DNA from: Betaproteobacteria bacterium
Lineage (GTDB): Bacteria > Pseudomonadota > Gammaproteobacteria > Burkholderiales > Burkholderiaceae_D
Assembly (NCBI GenBank): GCA_013287275.1
Contig: JABDED010000021.1
Coordinates: 1 to 41,347 of the forward strand
DNA: 41,347 nucleotides
Reading direction: 5' to 3'
Both the position numbers and the translations under genes were made by a program. The stretch's first letter is position 1, and each line of letters opens with the position of its first letter. Shown here in pieces: positions 1-10,376 of the stretch. The notes under the pieces are model-generated. The model saw only the letters and a list, made by a program, of their open reading frames with translations, was not told the origin of the DNA and did no database searches.

Positions 1-534
1 GTTGGCTTCCACCAGCACGACATCGCCCTTGCGCAGGTCGCCGGCCGAGGCCGGCAGCCAGGTGGTGCCGTGCTTGGGCGTCGCCAGTTTCTTGGCAACC
101 ACGGTTTGTTTCAGCGCGCGCAGCGAGGCGGCCTGCGCCTTGCTGCGGCCCTCGGCCAATGCTTCAGCAAAGTTGGCAAACAGTACGGTGAACCACAGCC
201 AGACCGAAGTCGCCAGGATGAAACCGGAACTGGCCTCGCCTTTGCCGAGCAGCGACTGGACGAACAGCATGCTGGTGATAATGCTGCCGACATACACTAC
301 GAACATCACCGGGCTGCGCAACTGGGTACGCGGACTCAGTTTTCTGAAAGAGTCGGCGATGGCCGGCATGATCAGGCTGGAATCGAATAGGGACAGGCCG
401 CTCTTGCCACCGCTCTTGCCGCGCGTTGGCGCAGCATCTTCGGCACTGACGAGGCCGGCGGGGCTGGCGAAGTTAGTCTCAGCAGCAGCCTCGACCTTGC
501 TGTCCATGCTTTTTTGTACACTGGTAGTAGACAT
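1..534 (-). CDS. kdpB: KdpB, ATPase subunit of the K+-transporting KdpFABC pump (5' part only)
   Basis: This is the N-terminal 178 codons of the P-type ATPase subunit that powers high-affinity K+ uptake in the inner membrane; the rest lies beyond the window edge. The Met start at 534 has an AAGGA ribosome site about 7 bases upstream and sits 13 bases after the kdpA stop, as in the usual kdpFABC order. A variable Ala/Ser-rich N-terminus of about 60 residues leads into the family sequence [17 protein letters not shown] (first membrane helix), then [20 protein letters not shown], typical of KdpB, and the start of the actuator region ([14 protein letters not shown]). The phosphorylated DKTGT aspartate would lie further on and cannot be checked. 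Identification is firm from sequence and gene order. Confidence 0.95.
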   Translation of the reverse strand, partial: MSTTSVQKSMDSKVEAAAETNFASPAGLVSAEDAAPTRGKSGGKSGLSLFDSSLIMPAIADSFRKLSPRTQLRSPVMFVVYVGSIITSMLFVQSLLGKGEASSGFILATSVWLWFTVLFANFAEALAEGRSKAQAASLRALKQTVVAKKLATPKHGTTWLPASAGDLRKGDVVLVEAN

Positions 535-547
535 GAATATTTCCTTC

Positions 548-2359
548 TTAGTGTGTAGCAATGAGTTGCAGATGCTCGACTATCGGGCCCAGCGCAAGCG
601 CCGGCACATAGTTCAGGACACTGATCAAGACTACGGTGCCGATCAACAGGCTGATGAACATAGGCCCGTGGGTAGGCATGGTTCCGGCATTGGCTTCCAG
701 GCGCTTCTTGGAGGCCAGCGAACCGGCAATCGCCAGGATGGGCACGATCATCGCGTAGCGGCCGAACCACATCGCAATCGCCAGCATGACGTTGTAGAAA
801 GGCGTGTTCGCGCTCAGGCCGGCAAACGCACTACCGTTATTATTTGCCGCCGAAGTGAATGCATACAGGATCTCGGAGAAGCCATGCGCGCCCGGATTCA
901 GTATCCCTGCCTTGCCGCCGTCCGCCATCACCGCGATGGCAGTGCCGGCCAGCACCAGTGCCGGCGTCACCAGGATCGTGATCGAGGTCATTTTCATTTC
1001 AAACGACTGTATCTTCTTGCCCAGGTACTCGGGAGTGCGGCCTATCATCAGGCCGGCGATAAATACCGCCAGGATTGCGAAGATCAGCATGCCGTACAGG
1101 CCGGAGCCGACACCGCCGAACACGACTTCACCGAATTGCATCAGCACGATAGGCACCAGGCCGCCGAGCGGCATCAGCGAATCGTGCATTGCATTGACCG
1201 CGCCGCAGGATGCTGCCGTTGTGACCGCCACGAACAGTGAAGAAGCGTCGATGCCGAAACGGGTTTCCTTGCCTTCCATATTGCCGCCGGATTGCAGTAT
1301 CGTGCTGGCCTGGTCCACGTTCAAGGAGGCCAGAACCGGATGAGCCTGCTGCTCGGAAACCATGACCGTCACGACCATCACCAGGAACAGCGCCGTCATT
1401 GCCGCCAGCACTGCCCAGCCCTGGCGCATATCGCCGACCATGCGGCCAAAGGCGAAGCACAGGCCCGCGGGAATCAGGAAGATTGAAATCATCTGGAAGA
1501 AATTCGCCAGCGCATTCGGATTTTCATAGGGATGGGCCGAATTCACATTGAAGAAGCCGCCGCCGTTGGTGCCCAGCATCTTGATCGCTTCCTGCGATGC
1601 AACCGGCCCCATAGGCAGGGTCTGGACCTTGGTGGTCAGGGTTTCCATTACCGGGGCGCCCTTGGCGTCCTTCAAAGGCTGACCGTCGGCGCCGAGCTTG
1701 GGCTGGCTATAGGTGACCGGATCCATCAATTGCACGTCCTTGTAGCCGGAAAAATTCTGGATCACGCCCTGGCCGATCAGGAAAGTCGCGAAAATCACTG
1801 ACAAAGGCAGCAGCAGGTACAGCGTGGAACGAGTGATATCAGTCCAGAAATTACCTATGGATTTAGCCGAGTGGCGCGAAAAACCGCGTATCAGCGCAAA
1901 CACCACGGCGATGCCGGTGGCGGCGGAGAAGAAGTTCTGGCCGGCCAGCACCAGCATCTGGGTCAGGTAGCTCATCGTCGATTCGCCGCCGTAGCCTTGC
2001 CAGTTGGTATTGGTGACAAAGGCAACCGCCGTATTGAAAGACGAATCAGGGCTGACGTTGCCAAAAGCCTGAGGATTCAGCGGCAGCCACAATTGCAGGC
2101 GCTGCACCAGGTAGACCGCCAGCGCGCCCAGAGTGTTGAAGACCAGCAGGGCTACTGCATATTTTTTCCAGCCCATTTCTTCGTCGGCTTTTACCCCCGC
2201 CAGGCGGTACAAACCCTTTTCCAGCCATGCCAGCCAGCGCATGCCGGGAACCGCAGCCCTGTCATCCGCGATGCGCGCAATGAACAGGCCCAGCGGATAA
2301 GACAGGGCCAGCAGCACGAGCAGGAAGAATATTAATAAAACAATTGCTTGCGTAGTCAT
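548..2359 (-). CDS. kdpA: KdpA, K+-translocating subunit
   Basis: This 603-residue polytopic membrane protein forms the K+ channel-like path of KdpFABC. All four selectivity-filter loops of the KdpA family are visible: NTNWQGYGG at about 117-125, GTNGGGFF at 263-270, [11 protein letters not shown] at 384-394 and [10 protein letters not shown] at 505-514. The length is close to the E. coli protein (about 557) with some extra loop sequence around residues 200-250. The start codon overlaps the kdpF stop by one base (TAATG), which implies translational coupling. Expression should follow the operator-like repeats upstream of the operon at 2607-2655. The opposite strand holds long open frames that are shadows of this gene. 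Confidence 0.97.
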   Translation of the reverse strand: MTTQAIVLLIFFLLVLLALSYPLGLFIARIADDRAAVPGMRWLAWLEKGLYRLAGVKADEEMGWKKYAVALLVFNTLGALAVYLVQRLQLWLPLNPQAFGNVSPDSSFNTAVAFVTNTNWQGYGGESTMSYLTQMLVLAGQNFFSAATGIAVVFALIRGFSRHSAKSIGNFWTDITRSTLYLLLPLSVIFATFLIGQGVIQNFSGYKDVQLMDPVTYSQPKLGADGQPLKDAKGAPVMETLTTKVQTLPMGPVASQEAIKMLGTNGGGFFNVNSAHPYENPNALANFFQMISIFLIPAGLCFAFGRMVGDMRQGWAVLAAMTALFLVMVVTVMVSEQQAHPVLASLNVDQASTILQSGGNMEGKETRFGIDASSLFVAVTTAASCGAVNAMHDSLMPLGGLVPIVLMQFGEVVFGGVGSGLYGMLIFAILAVFIAGLMIGRTPEYLGKKIQSFEMKMTSITILVTPALVLAGTAIAVMADGGKAGILNPGAHGFSEILYAFTSAANNNGSAFAGLSANTPFYNVMLAIAMWFGRYAMIVPILAIAGSLASKKRLEANAGTMPTHGPMFISLLIGTVVLISVLNYVPALALGPIVEHLQLIATH

Positions 2360-2448
2360 TACAGCTCCTCGGCTTTCAGTAAAGCAATGATCAGGTACAC
2401 AAACAGGGCCGCAGAAACGACCGCGCCGATGACATAGAATGCATTCAT
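2359..2448 (-). CDS. kdpF: KdpF, small stabilising subunit
   Basis: This is a 29-residue single-helix peptide (begins MNAFYVIGAVVSAALF, ends ALLKAEEL). KdpF peptides of 29-30 residues stabilise the KdpABC complex in the membrane, and this one fits in length, hydrophobic profile and position immediately before kdpA. Its ATG overlaps the stop of the preceding micropeptide gene (ATGA), and its TAA overlaps the kdpA ATG, so the small genes and kdpA are tightly coupled. It is short enough to be missed by automatic gene callers. Confidence 0.88.
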   Translation of the reverse strand: MNAFYVIGAVVSAALFVYLIIALLKAEEL

Positions 2449-2549
2449 GCTCGGCCTCCCAATTTGTCGCAGCCCAGCGCCAGGGCCCAGATCAGCAGGA
2501 AGAACAATGCAATCCCGCCCACGTATAAAATGTCCATCAAGTAATTCAT
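2445..2549 (-). CDS. 34-residue membrane micropeptide, first gene of the kdp operon
   Basis: This short frame encodes 34 residues (MNYLMDILYVGGIALFF at the start, GCDKLGGRA at the end): one hydrophobic helix followed by a short charged tail. A strong ribosome site (GGGGAGGA) lies about 5 bases before the ATG, and the stop overlaps the kdpF start as ATGA. Similar small ORFs ahead of kdpF occur in other proteobacteria, often misannotated as a potassium transporter ATPase. Their role is not established to my knowledge. The good ribosome site and double overlap argue that it is translated; a role in assembling or regulating Kdp is inference only. Confidence 0.75.
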   Translation of the reverse strand: MNYLMDILYVGGIALFFLLIWALALGCDKLGGRA

Positions 2550-2606
2550 GAAAATCCTCCCCTAGTTTTTACACAGTGAAGATTACTCATTCGCGTCTAA
2601 AGATTT

Positions 2607-2655
2607 TGTAAAGACTCAGGGGCCGGGTGTAAACAAGATGTAAAAATTGCGTAAA
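2607..2655 (-). promoter_or_regulatory. Probable KdpE-type operator: TTTACA repeats on an 11-bp period
   Basis: Read on the minus strand, toward kdp, TTTACG (2655-2650), TTTACA (2644-2639) and TTTACA (2633-2628) begin exactly 11 bp apart, and a fourth TTTACA (2612-2607) follows 21 bp later. Direct hexamer repeats one helical turn apart are the binding pattern of OmpR/PhoB-family response regulators, to which KdpE belongs, and the E. coli KdpE box is also T-rich with TTTACA. No convincing -10/-35 pair was placed. The repeats lie about 60-105 bp upstream of the first start codon. Confidence 0.65.
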
Positions 2656-2659
2656 AACA

Positions 2660-2942
2660 GCGGGAAAGGCGGCAATGCCGGAGCCTGTTAGCAATTACAC
2701 AGGCCTTGAGCACGCAGGATGAATCGCCGATCAACAATCTGATCGGGCGTTTTACAGGCAGCTTTGATTGGAAGGGGTGGGAAGGGATGGGCGGGTATTA
2801 AATACCCCCCGCATTTACCTATTAGGCTTGGAATTGGGCGATGCCGGCTGGCAGATCAACTCCATCGTGCAAAAGACGGGCGGCAAAGCAGCCATCCGCC
2901 GCCGCGTCGTGAAGCCGCGGCGGGCGTGTTTACTGCAGGAGA
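2660..2942. other. Intergenic region between kdp and the serine hydrolase
   Basis: No credible gene was found here. Two structures are visible. A GGGTATT/AATACCC palindrome at 2793-2807 is followed by a C run. A GC-rich hairpin with perfect 8-bp arms at 2899-2906 and 2916-2923 lies just downstream of the hydrolase stop on the minus strand, but it lacks a T run, so a terminator role is only possible. The open frames here show no family features. Confidence 0.5.
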
Positions 2943-4139
2943 CTACAGCACCGCGGCATACACCCGGCGCTTGAATTCAAAGGAAAACGGGTGCCAGAAG
3001 GCCATCTGCCTTTGCGTCATCACCAGCCCGGCCAGATTGTGCTGCGGCGAGATCCACCAGTGGGTGCCGGCGATGCCGCCCCATTCAAAAGCCCCGGTGG
3101 AAGCATCCGGATCCAGCGACGACGGCTGCATCGTCACCGCGCCGCCCAGTCCATAGCCTTTGCCCGGCACCGGCCCTATGCCGGGGAAGCCTATGCTGAG
3201 GCCGGGGGCCAGCTGGTTGCTCATCATCTGCGCTATCGTGTCCGGCTTCAGCAGGTGCGGGCCGCCGGGTAGCAGGCTGCGTATCAGCGCCACCATATCC
3301 GGCAGGCTGGACACCAGGCCGCCGCCGCCGGACTGGCGCGGCACCGGCGTCAGGAAGGCGCCGGGAAAGGGCGCATTCTCCAGGCGCGTCAGCCCCGGCT
3401 TCATCGGGTTGAACGCATCGCCGCCCGCATAGTAAGCAGTGAAACGATCCAGTTTGTCCGCCGGCACGACAAAGCCGGTATCGGCCATGCCGAGAGGCGC
3501 AAAAATGCGCTGCTGCAGGAAGTCGCCGAAACGCTGGCCGCTGACTACCTCGACCAGGCGGCCCAGCACATCGGTGGCGACCGAATATTCCCAGCGTGTG
3601 CCGGGATGGAAGCCCAGCGGCAGCTCAGCCAGCACATCCATCATCTCCGCCAGCGTCTGCGCTGCGTTCATCACCTTGCGCTCATTGTAGGCATTGTCCA
3701 GCACACTGCCTGGATTCAGGAAGCCATAGCCGAGGCCGGAAGTATGGTTCAGCAGTTGGCGTATCGTGATCGGCGATGCGGCCGGCTCGGTATCTTCTAT
3801 GCCCGCGGGCCTGGGTTTCAGCACCCGGCGCTTGGCCAGTTGCGGGATATAGGCTTCGACCGCATCGTCCAGCTTCAGCCTGCCCTCTTCCATCAGCAGC
3901 AGTACCGCGCAGGAAGTGACCAGCTTGCTGTTGGAAAAAACCCGGAACAGGTGGTCGGTGCGCAAGGGAATATTGTTTTCCTTGTCAGCCCAGCCGGCGG
4001 TATGCACATCAACCAGCTCGCCGCCGACCAGCACCGCGGACGATACGCCGGCCAGGATATCCCGGTCCACATAAGATTGCAGTGACTCATGCACTGCGCT
4101 GAAGTCGTAGCCTTTGTTATTGACTGTCATGTTCCGCAT
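2943..4139 (-). CDS. Serine hydrolase of the beta-lactamase / penicillin-binding-like family
   Basis: This 398-residue protein belongs to the class C beta-lactamase-like family (Beta-lactamase domain), which includes esterases, D-aminopeptidases and carboxypeptidases. The S-x-x-K motif is SNSK at residues 69-72 (nucleophile Ser69), and the second motif Tyr is in WEYSVATD (Tyr185). A HTSGLGYGF segment near residue 132 and a GGGGLVSS segment toward the C-terminus are also typical. No signal peptide is evident, so it is probably cytoplasmic and more likely an esterase than a true beta-lactamase. The start at 4139 is preferred because AGGA lies 8 bases upstream; the frame stays open to 4244, and a start at 4130 is possible. 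The substrate cannot be read from the sequence. Confidence 0.85.
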   Translation of the reverse strand: MRNMTVNNKGYDFSAVHESLQSYVDRDILAGVSSAVLVGGELVDVHTAGWADKENNIPLRTDHLFRVFSNSKLVTSCAVLLLMEEGRLKLDDAVEAYIPQLAKRRVLKPRPAGIEDTEPAASPITIRQLLNHTSGLGYGFLNPGSVLDNAYNERKVMNAAQTLAEMMDVLAELPLGFHPGTRWEYSVATDVLGRLVEVVSGQRFGDFLQQRIFAPLGMADTGFVVPADKLDRFTAYYAGGDAFNPMKPGLTRLENAPFPGAFLTPVPRQSGGGGLVSSLPDMVALIRSLLPGGPHLLKPDTIAQMMSNQLAPGLSIGFPGIGPVPGKGYGLGGAVTMQPSSLDPDASTGAFEWGGIAGTHWWISPQHNLAGLVMTQRQMAFWHPFSFEFKRRVYAAVL

Positions 4140-4263
4140 TATGTCTATCCTGTTTTTTAGCTTAGCTATGCTACTCAATATTCTGCAGATGTGCACGGAG
4201 TGGCATGGAAGTTTCCGGGTAAGCCTTGAATGCCGGATTATCAAGCATCACTACATTTGCCCC

Positions 4264-5172
4264 TCAGCCCTGCATCCAATACCCCGGCTGCGCATACACG
4301 GCTTTCAGTTTTTCGATGAAAAACCTGACCTTGGCGGGCAGGTTGCGCTGCTGCGGGTAGACCGCCATGATGTTGTAGTCCGGCAGCGCATAGTCGTCCA
4401 GTACCGTGACCAGTTCGCCAGACGCCAGTTGCGGCTGTATCTCCCAGGTGGAGCGCCAAGCCAGGCCCAGGCCCTCGCATACCCAGCGGTGCAATAGCTC
4501 GCCGTCATTGCAATCCAGGTTGCCGTTGGCCCTGATCGTCACCGGCTTGCCGTTTTGCTGGAAATACCAGCCGCGCTGCTGGCCGCCCTGCAGGTTGAAG
4601 GCCAGGCAGTTGTGCTTTTCCAGGTCGTCCAGTGTGGCCGGCACGCCGTTCCTGCGCAGGTAATCCGGCGTCGCGCAGACCACGCGCCGGTTGGTGGCCA
4701 GTTTGATCGCGACAAAGCTGGGGTCGATCGCGCCACCTATGCGTATGCCGAAGTCATAGCCCTCGCGCACCAGGTCTACCACGCGGTCGGTCAGGTTGAA
4801 CGAGATCCGCACGTCCGGATGCTCGGCCAGGAAGGCCGGCGCGTGCGGCGCCACATGCTTGCGGCCGTACGCGGCCGGCGCCGACACCACCAGATGGCCG
4901 GTGGCCTTGTGGCGGCCTTCGGAGATGATCTTTTCCGCGCTATCCAGTTCATGCAGCAATTTCTTGCAATGGTCGAGGAATACCGTGCCTTCCTCGGTCA
5001 GGCGCAGGTGGCGGGTGGTCCTGTGCATCAGCTTGACGCCCAGGCGTTTTTCCAGCGCATCGATGCGGCGTCCCAGCATCACCGGCGTAATGTTCTGCCC
5101 CAGCGCGGCGCGGGTCAGGCTGCCCTGCTCTATCACGTCGACGAAGGCTTCTATCTGTTTCAACTTATCCAT
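4264..5172 (-). CDS. LysR-family transcriptional regulator, divergent from gcl
   Basis: This is a 302-residue LysR-type regulator. The winged helix-turn-helix occupies residues 1-60 (FVDVIEQGSLTRAALGQNIT, then LGRRIDALEKRLGVKLMHRT), followed by a linker helix and a periplasmic-binding-protein-like effector domain (about 90-295). It is transcribed away from gcl with 132 bp between the two starts, the usual arrangement in which a LysR protein controls its divergent neighbour and itself. Control of the glyoxylate cluster is therefore the best inference, but the sequence does not identify an effector. The DNA-binding part resembles the large CrgA/DmlR-like subgroup. Confidence 0.9.
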   Translation of the reverse strand: MDKLKQIEAFVDVIEQGSLTRAALGQNITPVMLGRRIDALEKRLGVKLMHRTTRHLRLTEEGTVFLDHCKKLLHELDSAEKIISEGRHKATGHLVVSAPAAYGRKHVAPHAPAFLAEHPDVRISFNLTDRVVDLVREGYDFGIRIGGAIDPSFVAIKLATNRRVVCATPDYLRRNGVPATLDDLEKHNCLAFNLQGGQQRGWYFQQNGKPVTIRANGNLDCNDGELLHRWVCEGLGLAWRSTWEIQPQLASGELVTVLDDYALPDYNIMAVYPQQRNLPAKVRFFIEKLKAVYAQPGYWMQG

Positions 5173-5207
5173 AAAGCAACCTTTTAACTCATCATTCCAT
5201 ACTTTGA

Positions 5208-5221
5208 GTATTGAATAATAC
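5208..5221. promoter_or_regulatory. Candidate LysR operator between the LysR gene and gcl
   Basis: GTATT-GAAT-AATAC is a perfect 5-bp inverted repeat lying 36 bp before the LysR start and 84 bp before gcl, inside an AT-rich gap. LysR proteins bind short interrupted palindromes in such divergent gaps. The assignment is positional and the binding protein is inferred. Confidence 0.4.
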
Positions 5222-5304
5222 GATTTTTTATCCTCTTATCAAACAATAAGTTTGCCATTACGATCTATTCCAACACTCAAGCATCTATTTTCAGGAGATC
5301 TATC

Positions 5305-7080
<1,776 letters not shown>

Positions 7081-7086
7081 CAGATT

Positions 7087-7161
7087 GTAGGGTGGGCACC
7101 TGTGCCCACGCTGCGCGAACCCAAGTAAAGACAAACGCGTGGGCATGCGTGCCCACCCTGC
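7087..7161. repeat. GTAG-type REP doublet between gcl and hyi
   Basis: The element opens with GTAGGGTGGGCAC and closes with the inverted GTGCCCACCCTGC. Each half is itself a hairpin: GTGGGCAC-CT-GTGCCCAC and GTGGGCA-TGCG-TGCCCAC, with about 20 bp between them. This is the layout of a REP doublet (REPIN or BIME). Repeats starting with GTAG are typically mobilised by REP-associated tyrosine transposases; none is seen here. It fills the 94-bp gap inside the operon and ends just before the hyi ribosome site. Confidence 0.8.
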
Positions 7162-7174
7162 ACAAAGGATCATG

Positions 7175-7954
7175 ATGACGAAACTAGCCGCCAACCTGAC
7201 TATGCTGTTCAATGAACTGGCTTTCCTGGAACGCTTTGAGGCCGCCGCCCGCGCCGGCTTCCGCGGCGTGGAATTCCTGTTTCCCTATGCCTTCCATGCC
7301 GACCAGATCGCCGACAAGCTGAACCTATACCAGCTGGACCTGGTATTGCATAACCTGCCGGCCGGCAAGTGGGAAGCCGGCGAACGCGGCATCGCCTGCC
7401 ACCCGGACCGCATAGGCGAATTCCAGGACGGTGTCGGCGAGGCCCTGAAATATGCGCAAGTGCTGGGCGTCAAGCAATTGAATTGCCTGGTAGGCATACA
7501 GCCGAAAGACGTCAGCCGCGAGCTGGCCGGGCAAACCCTGGCGGACAACCTGAAGTTTGCCGCCGACAAGCTGAAAGCCGCCGGCATACGGCTGTTGATA
7601 GAGCCTATCAACACCTTTGACATCCCCGGTTTCTTTTTGTCCACCACCCGGCAGGCGGTGGACCTGATCAAGGCGACCGGTTCCGATAACCTGTTCGTGC
7701 AGTACGACATCTACCATATGCAAAGGATGGAAGGCGAACTGGCCAATACGATACGGGCCAACCTGCCGCTGATCAAGCATATCCAGCTGGCGGACAATCC
7801 CGGCCGCTTTGAACCGGGCACCGGCGAGATCAATTACCGCTACCTGTTCAAGCTGCTGGAAGAATTGAAGTATGAAGGCTGGATAGGCTGCGAATACAAG
7901 CCGCAGGCCGGCACCGTTGAAGGCCTGGGCTGGCGCGCGGCGCACGGAGTTTAG
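7175..7954 (+). CDS. hyi: Hydroxypyruvate isomerase
   Basis: This 259-residue TIM-barrel protein of the xylose-isomerase-like family interconverts tartronate semialdehyde and hydroxypyruvate. E. coli Hyi has 258 residues. Recognisable segments are LAANLTMLFNELAFLERF at the N-terminus, LLIEPINTFDIPGFFLS near 145, and a C-terminal GWIGCEYKP segment carrying the expected metal and catalytic Glu and His residues. The start at 7175 is chosen over the adjacent ATG at 7172 because AAAGGA then lies at a workable distance and the N-terminus matches the family. It sits between gcl and glxR, its common place in glyoxylate clusters. Confidence 0.93.
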   Translation: MTKLAANLTMLFNELAFLERFEAAARAGFRGVEFLFPYAFHADQIADKLNLYQLDLVLHNLPAGKWEAGERGIACHPDRIGEFQDGVGEALKYAQVLGVKQLNCLVGIQPKDVSRELAGQTLADNLKFAADKLKAAGIRLLIEPINTFDIPGFFLSTTRQAVDLIKATGSDNLFVQYDIYHMQRMEGELANTIRANLPLIKHIQLADNPGRFEPGTGEINYRYLFKLLEELKYEGWIGCEYKPQAGTVEGLGWRAAHGV

Positions 7955-8007
7955 CTCTCTGCAATGTAGTACAAAGAATTTATTGAATTGAAAATCAGGA
8001 GAACATC

Positions 8008-8895
8008 ATGGCAAAAGTAGGATTCATAGGACTCGGCATCATGGGCGCGCCGATGGCGGAAAATTTGCAGCGCGGCGGCCATAAGCTGTACCTGCACGAC
8101 CAGAAGAACCCACCTTACAGCCTGATAGAAGGCGGCGCCACCGTCTGCACATCCGGCTCTGAAGTCGCCAAGCGCGCCGACATCATCATCGTAATGGTGC
8201 CGGATACGCCGCACGTGGAAGCGGTGCTGTTCGGCGAGGACGGCGTTGCCGCCGGCCTGACGGCAGGCAAGGTGGTGGTCGACATGAGCTCCATCTCGCC
8301 TATCGCCACCAAGGATTTCGCCAAGCGCATTAATGCGCTGAATTGCGATTACCTGGACGCGCCGGTCTCCGGCGGCGAAGTCGGCGCCAAGGCGGCCTCG
8401 CTGACCATCATGGTGGGCGGCCCGGAAGCTGCGTTTGACACGGTAAAACCGTTGTTTGAATTGCTGGGCAAGAACATCACTTTGGTCGGCGGCAACGGCG
8501 ACGGCCAGACTACCAAGGTGGCCAACCAGATCATCGTCGCACTGAATATCCAGGCGGTGGCCGAAGCGCTGCTGTTCGCGTCCAAGGCCGGCGCCGATCC
8601 GGCGAAGGTCAGGCAGGCGCTGATGGGCGGCTTTGCCGCATCGCGTATCCTGGAAGTGCACGGCGAGCGCATGGTCAAGCGTACCTTCAACCCCGGCTTC
8701 AGGATAGAGCTGCACCAGAAAGACCTGAACCTGGCCTTGCAGGGCGCCAAGGCGCTCGGCGTGTCATTGCCGAATACCGCCACCGCGCAAGAACTGATGA
8801 ACGCCTGTGCCGCCAACGGCATGAGCGGCCTCGACCATTCAGCCCTGTGCCGCGCGATCGAACTGATGTCGAATCACCAGATCGCACAAGCCTAA
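8008..8895 (+). CDS. glxR: Tartronate semialdehyde reductase (2-hydroxy-3-oxopropionate reductase)
   Basis: This 295-residue beta-hydroxyacid dehydrogenase reduces tartronate semialdehyde to D-glycerate with NAD(P)H. The Rossmann motif GLGIMGAP is at 8-15, the substrate-binding signature DAPVSGGEVGA at 118-128, and the catalytic Lys170 lies in GQTTKVANQ, the place of Lys171 in GarR. An AGGAG ribosome site precedes the ATG, and the gap from hyi is 53 bp. Within the cluster it follows Gcl and supplies the glycerate used by the next gene. GarR and GlxR cannot be told apart by sequence alone, but the operon context favours GlxR. Confidence 0.95.
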   Translation: MAKVGFIGLGIMGAPMAENLQRGGHKLYLHDQKNPPYSLIEGGATVCTSGSEVAKRADIIIVMVPDTPHVEAVLFGEDGVAAGLTAGKVVVDMSSISPIATKDFAKRINALNCDYLDAPVSGGEVGAKAASLTIMVGGPEAAFDTVKPLFELLGKNITLVGGNGDGQTTKVANQIIVALNIQAVAEALLFASKAGADPAKVRQALMGGFAASRILEVHGERMVKRTFNPGFRIELHQKDLNLALQGAKALGVSLPNTATAQELMNACAANGMSGLDHSALCRAIELMSNHQIAQA

Positions 8896-8987
8896 GCCCG
8901 TGACGGGGTATTGATGAAACTTGTTCAATATCCCGCCCTGCGCAAAAGCAGTATCCTAAGCGTTCCCTCAATCACCAGGCTGTAATC

Positions 8988-10253
8988 ATGACTATTGCCC
9001 ATCCAAAACAATTCTTGCGTGACCTGTACAACACGGCGGTAGACGCCGTCAGTGCGCAAAAATGCCTGCCGGCTTTCCTGCCTGCACCGCCCAAGGGGCG
9101 TACGCTGGTGATAGGCGCCGGCAAAGGCGCGGCGGCGATGGCCAAAGTGGTGGAACAGCATTGGCAGGGTGAATTGTCTGGCCTGGTGGTCACCCGCTAC
9201 GGCCACGGCGCCGATTGCCAGCGGATAGAAGTGGTGGAAGCCGCGCATCCGGTACCGGATGAAGCCGGACGCCAGGCCGCCGGCCGTATCTTGCAAATGG
9301 TGCATGGTCTGACGGAAGACGACCTGGTGCTGTGCCTGATCTCCGGTGGCGGTTCTGCGCTGCTGGCGTTGCCGGCCGAGGGCATCACACTGGAACAGAA
9401 ACAGGCGATCAACAAGGCCTTGCTGAAGAGCGGCGCCGCAATCAGTGAAATGAATTGCGTGCGCAAGCATCTGTCTGCAATCAAGGGCGGCCGCCTCGGC
9501 CTGGCTTGCGCGCCGGCACGGGTGGTCACCTTGCTGATTTCCGACGTACCCGGCGACGAACCCGGCATCATCGCCAGCGGCCCTACCCTGCCCGACGATA
9601 CGACTTGCGAGCAGGCCCTGGCGATCTTGCGTAAATACGACATCGCCGTACCTGCGAATATAGAGCAGCACCTGAGCTCCGGCATCGGTGAAACGCCGAA
9701 ATCCAGCGACCCGCGTTTCCAGAAACATGAGCACCACATCATCGCCACCGCCCAGCACGCGCTGGATGCGGCGGCAGCCAAGGCCCGCGCTGCCGGCCTG
9801 GCAGCCTATATCCTGTCGGACGGCATAGAAGGCGAGGCACGCGACGTCGGCATCGTCCATGCGGCGTTGGCAAAACAGATCGCCGACAAGGGCCAGCCTT
9901 TCAGCAAACCCTGCGTGGTGCTGTCCGGCGGCGAAACCACGGTCACGGTGCGCGGCAGCGGACGCGGCGGGCGCAATGCGGAATTCCTGCTGAGCCTGGC
10001 GGTGACGCTGGACGGCCATCCCGGCATCTATGCGCTAGCCTGCGATACCGACGGCATAGACGGCTCGGAAGACAACGCCGGCGCCGTGTATGCGCCGGAT
10101 TCCGCCGCGCGCGCAGCGGCGCAGGGCCTGCGTCCGAAAAACCTGCTGGAAAACAACGACGGCTATGGCTTTTTCAATGCGCTGGACGACCTGATCGTCA
10201 GCGGCCCTACCCGTACCAACGTGAATGATTTCCGTGCCATGCTGATCTTATAA
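8988..10253 (+). CDS. ttuD: Glycerate 2-kinase of the TtuD/MOFRL family
   Basis: This 421-residue protein phosphorylates D-glycerate, in this family usually to 2-phosphoglycerate; members are often annotated as hydroxypyruvate reductase. Family sequence includes GAGKGAAAMAK at 43-53, ISGGGSALL at 118-126, and the C-terminal MOFRL part with LSGGETTVTVRG, GRGGRNAEFLLSLA and DTDGIDGSEDNAGA. The ribosome site is weak. Its place between glxR and a pyruvate kinase gene supports 2-phosphoglycerate as product, since this needs only enolase to reach the substrate of the next gene. The old name hydroxypyruvate reductase comes from the Agrobacterium ttu locus. Confidence 0.92.
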   Translation: MTIAHPKQFLRDLYNTAVDAVSAQKCLPAFLPAPPKGRTLVIGAGKGAAAMAKVVEQHWQGELSGLVVTRYGHGADCQRIEVVEAAHPVPDEAGRQAAGRILQMVHGLTEDDLVLCLISGGGSALLALPAEGITLEQKQAINKALLKSGAAISEMNCVRKHLSAIKGGRLGLACAPARVVTLLISDVPGDEPGIIASGPTLPDDTTCEQALAILRKYDIAVPANIEQHLSSGIGETPKSSDPRFQKHEHHIIATAQHALDAAAAKARAAGLAAYILSDGIEGEARDVGIVHAALAKQIADKGQPFSKPCVVLSGGETTVTVRGSGRGGRNAEFLLSLAVTLDGHPGIYALACDTDGIDGSEDNAGAVYAPDSAARAAAQGLRPKNLLENNDGYGFFNALDDLIVSGPTRTNVNDFRAMLIL

Positions 10254-10376
10254 ACTTTTTACAAATTTACCGGTTTTGCCGGGTGCAGGGCCTGGTCTGC
10301 CACGATCTCCCGGTTTTCCGTGGCAGATCTGGACCTGCATCGCGTGCAAATTTTCCACACTTCACACCTACATCCT

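Noticed and set aside
2-1240. 412-codon open frame on the plus strand across kdpB and kdpA
   Set aside because: It is a shadow of the real minus-strand kdp genes, has no family features and crosses the kdpB/kdpA junction.
2899-2923. GC-rich hairpin after the serine hydrolase as a terminator
   Set aside because: The arms are perfect, but no T run follows on the minus strand, so it is listed only as a structure in the intergenic entry.
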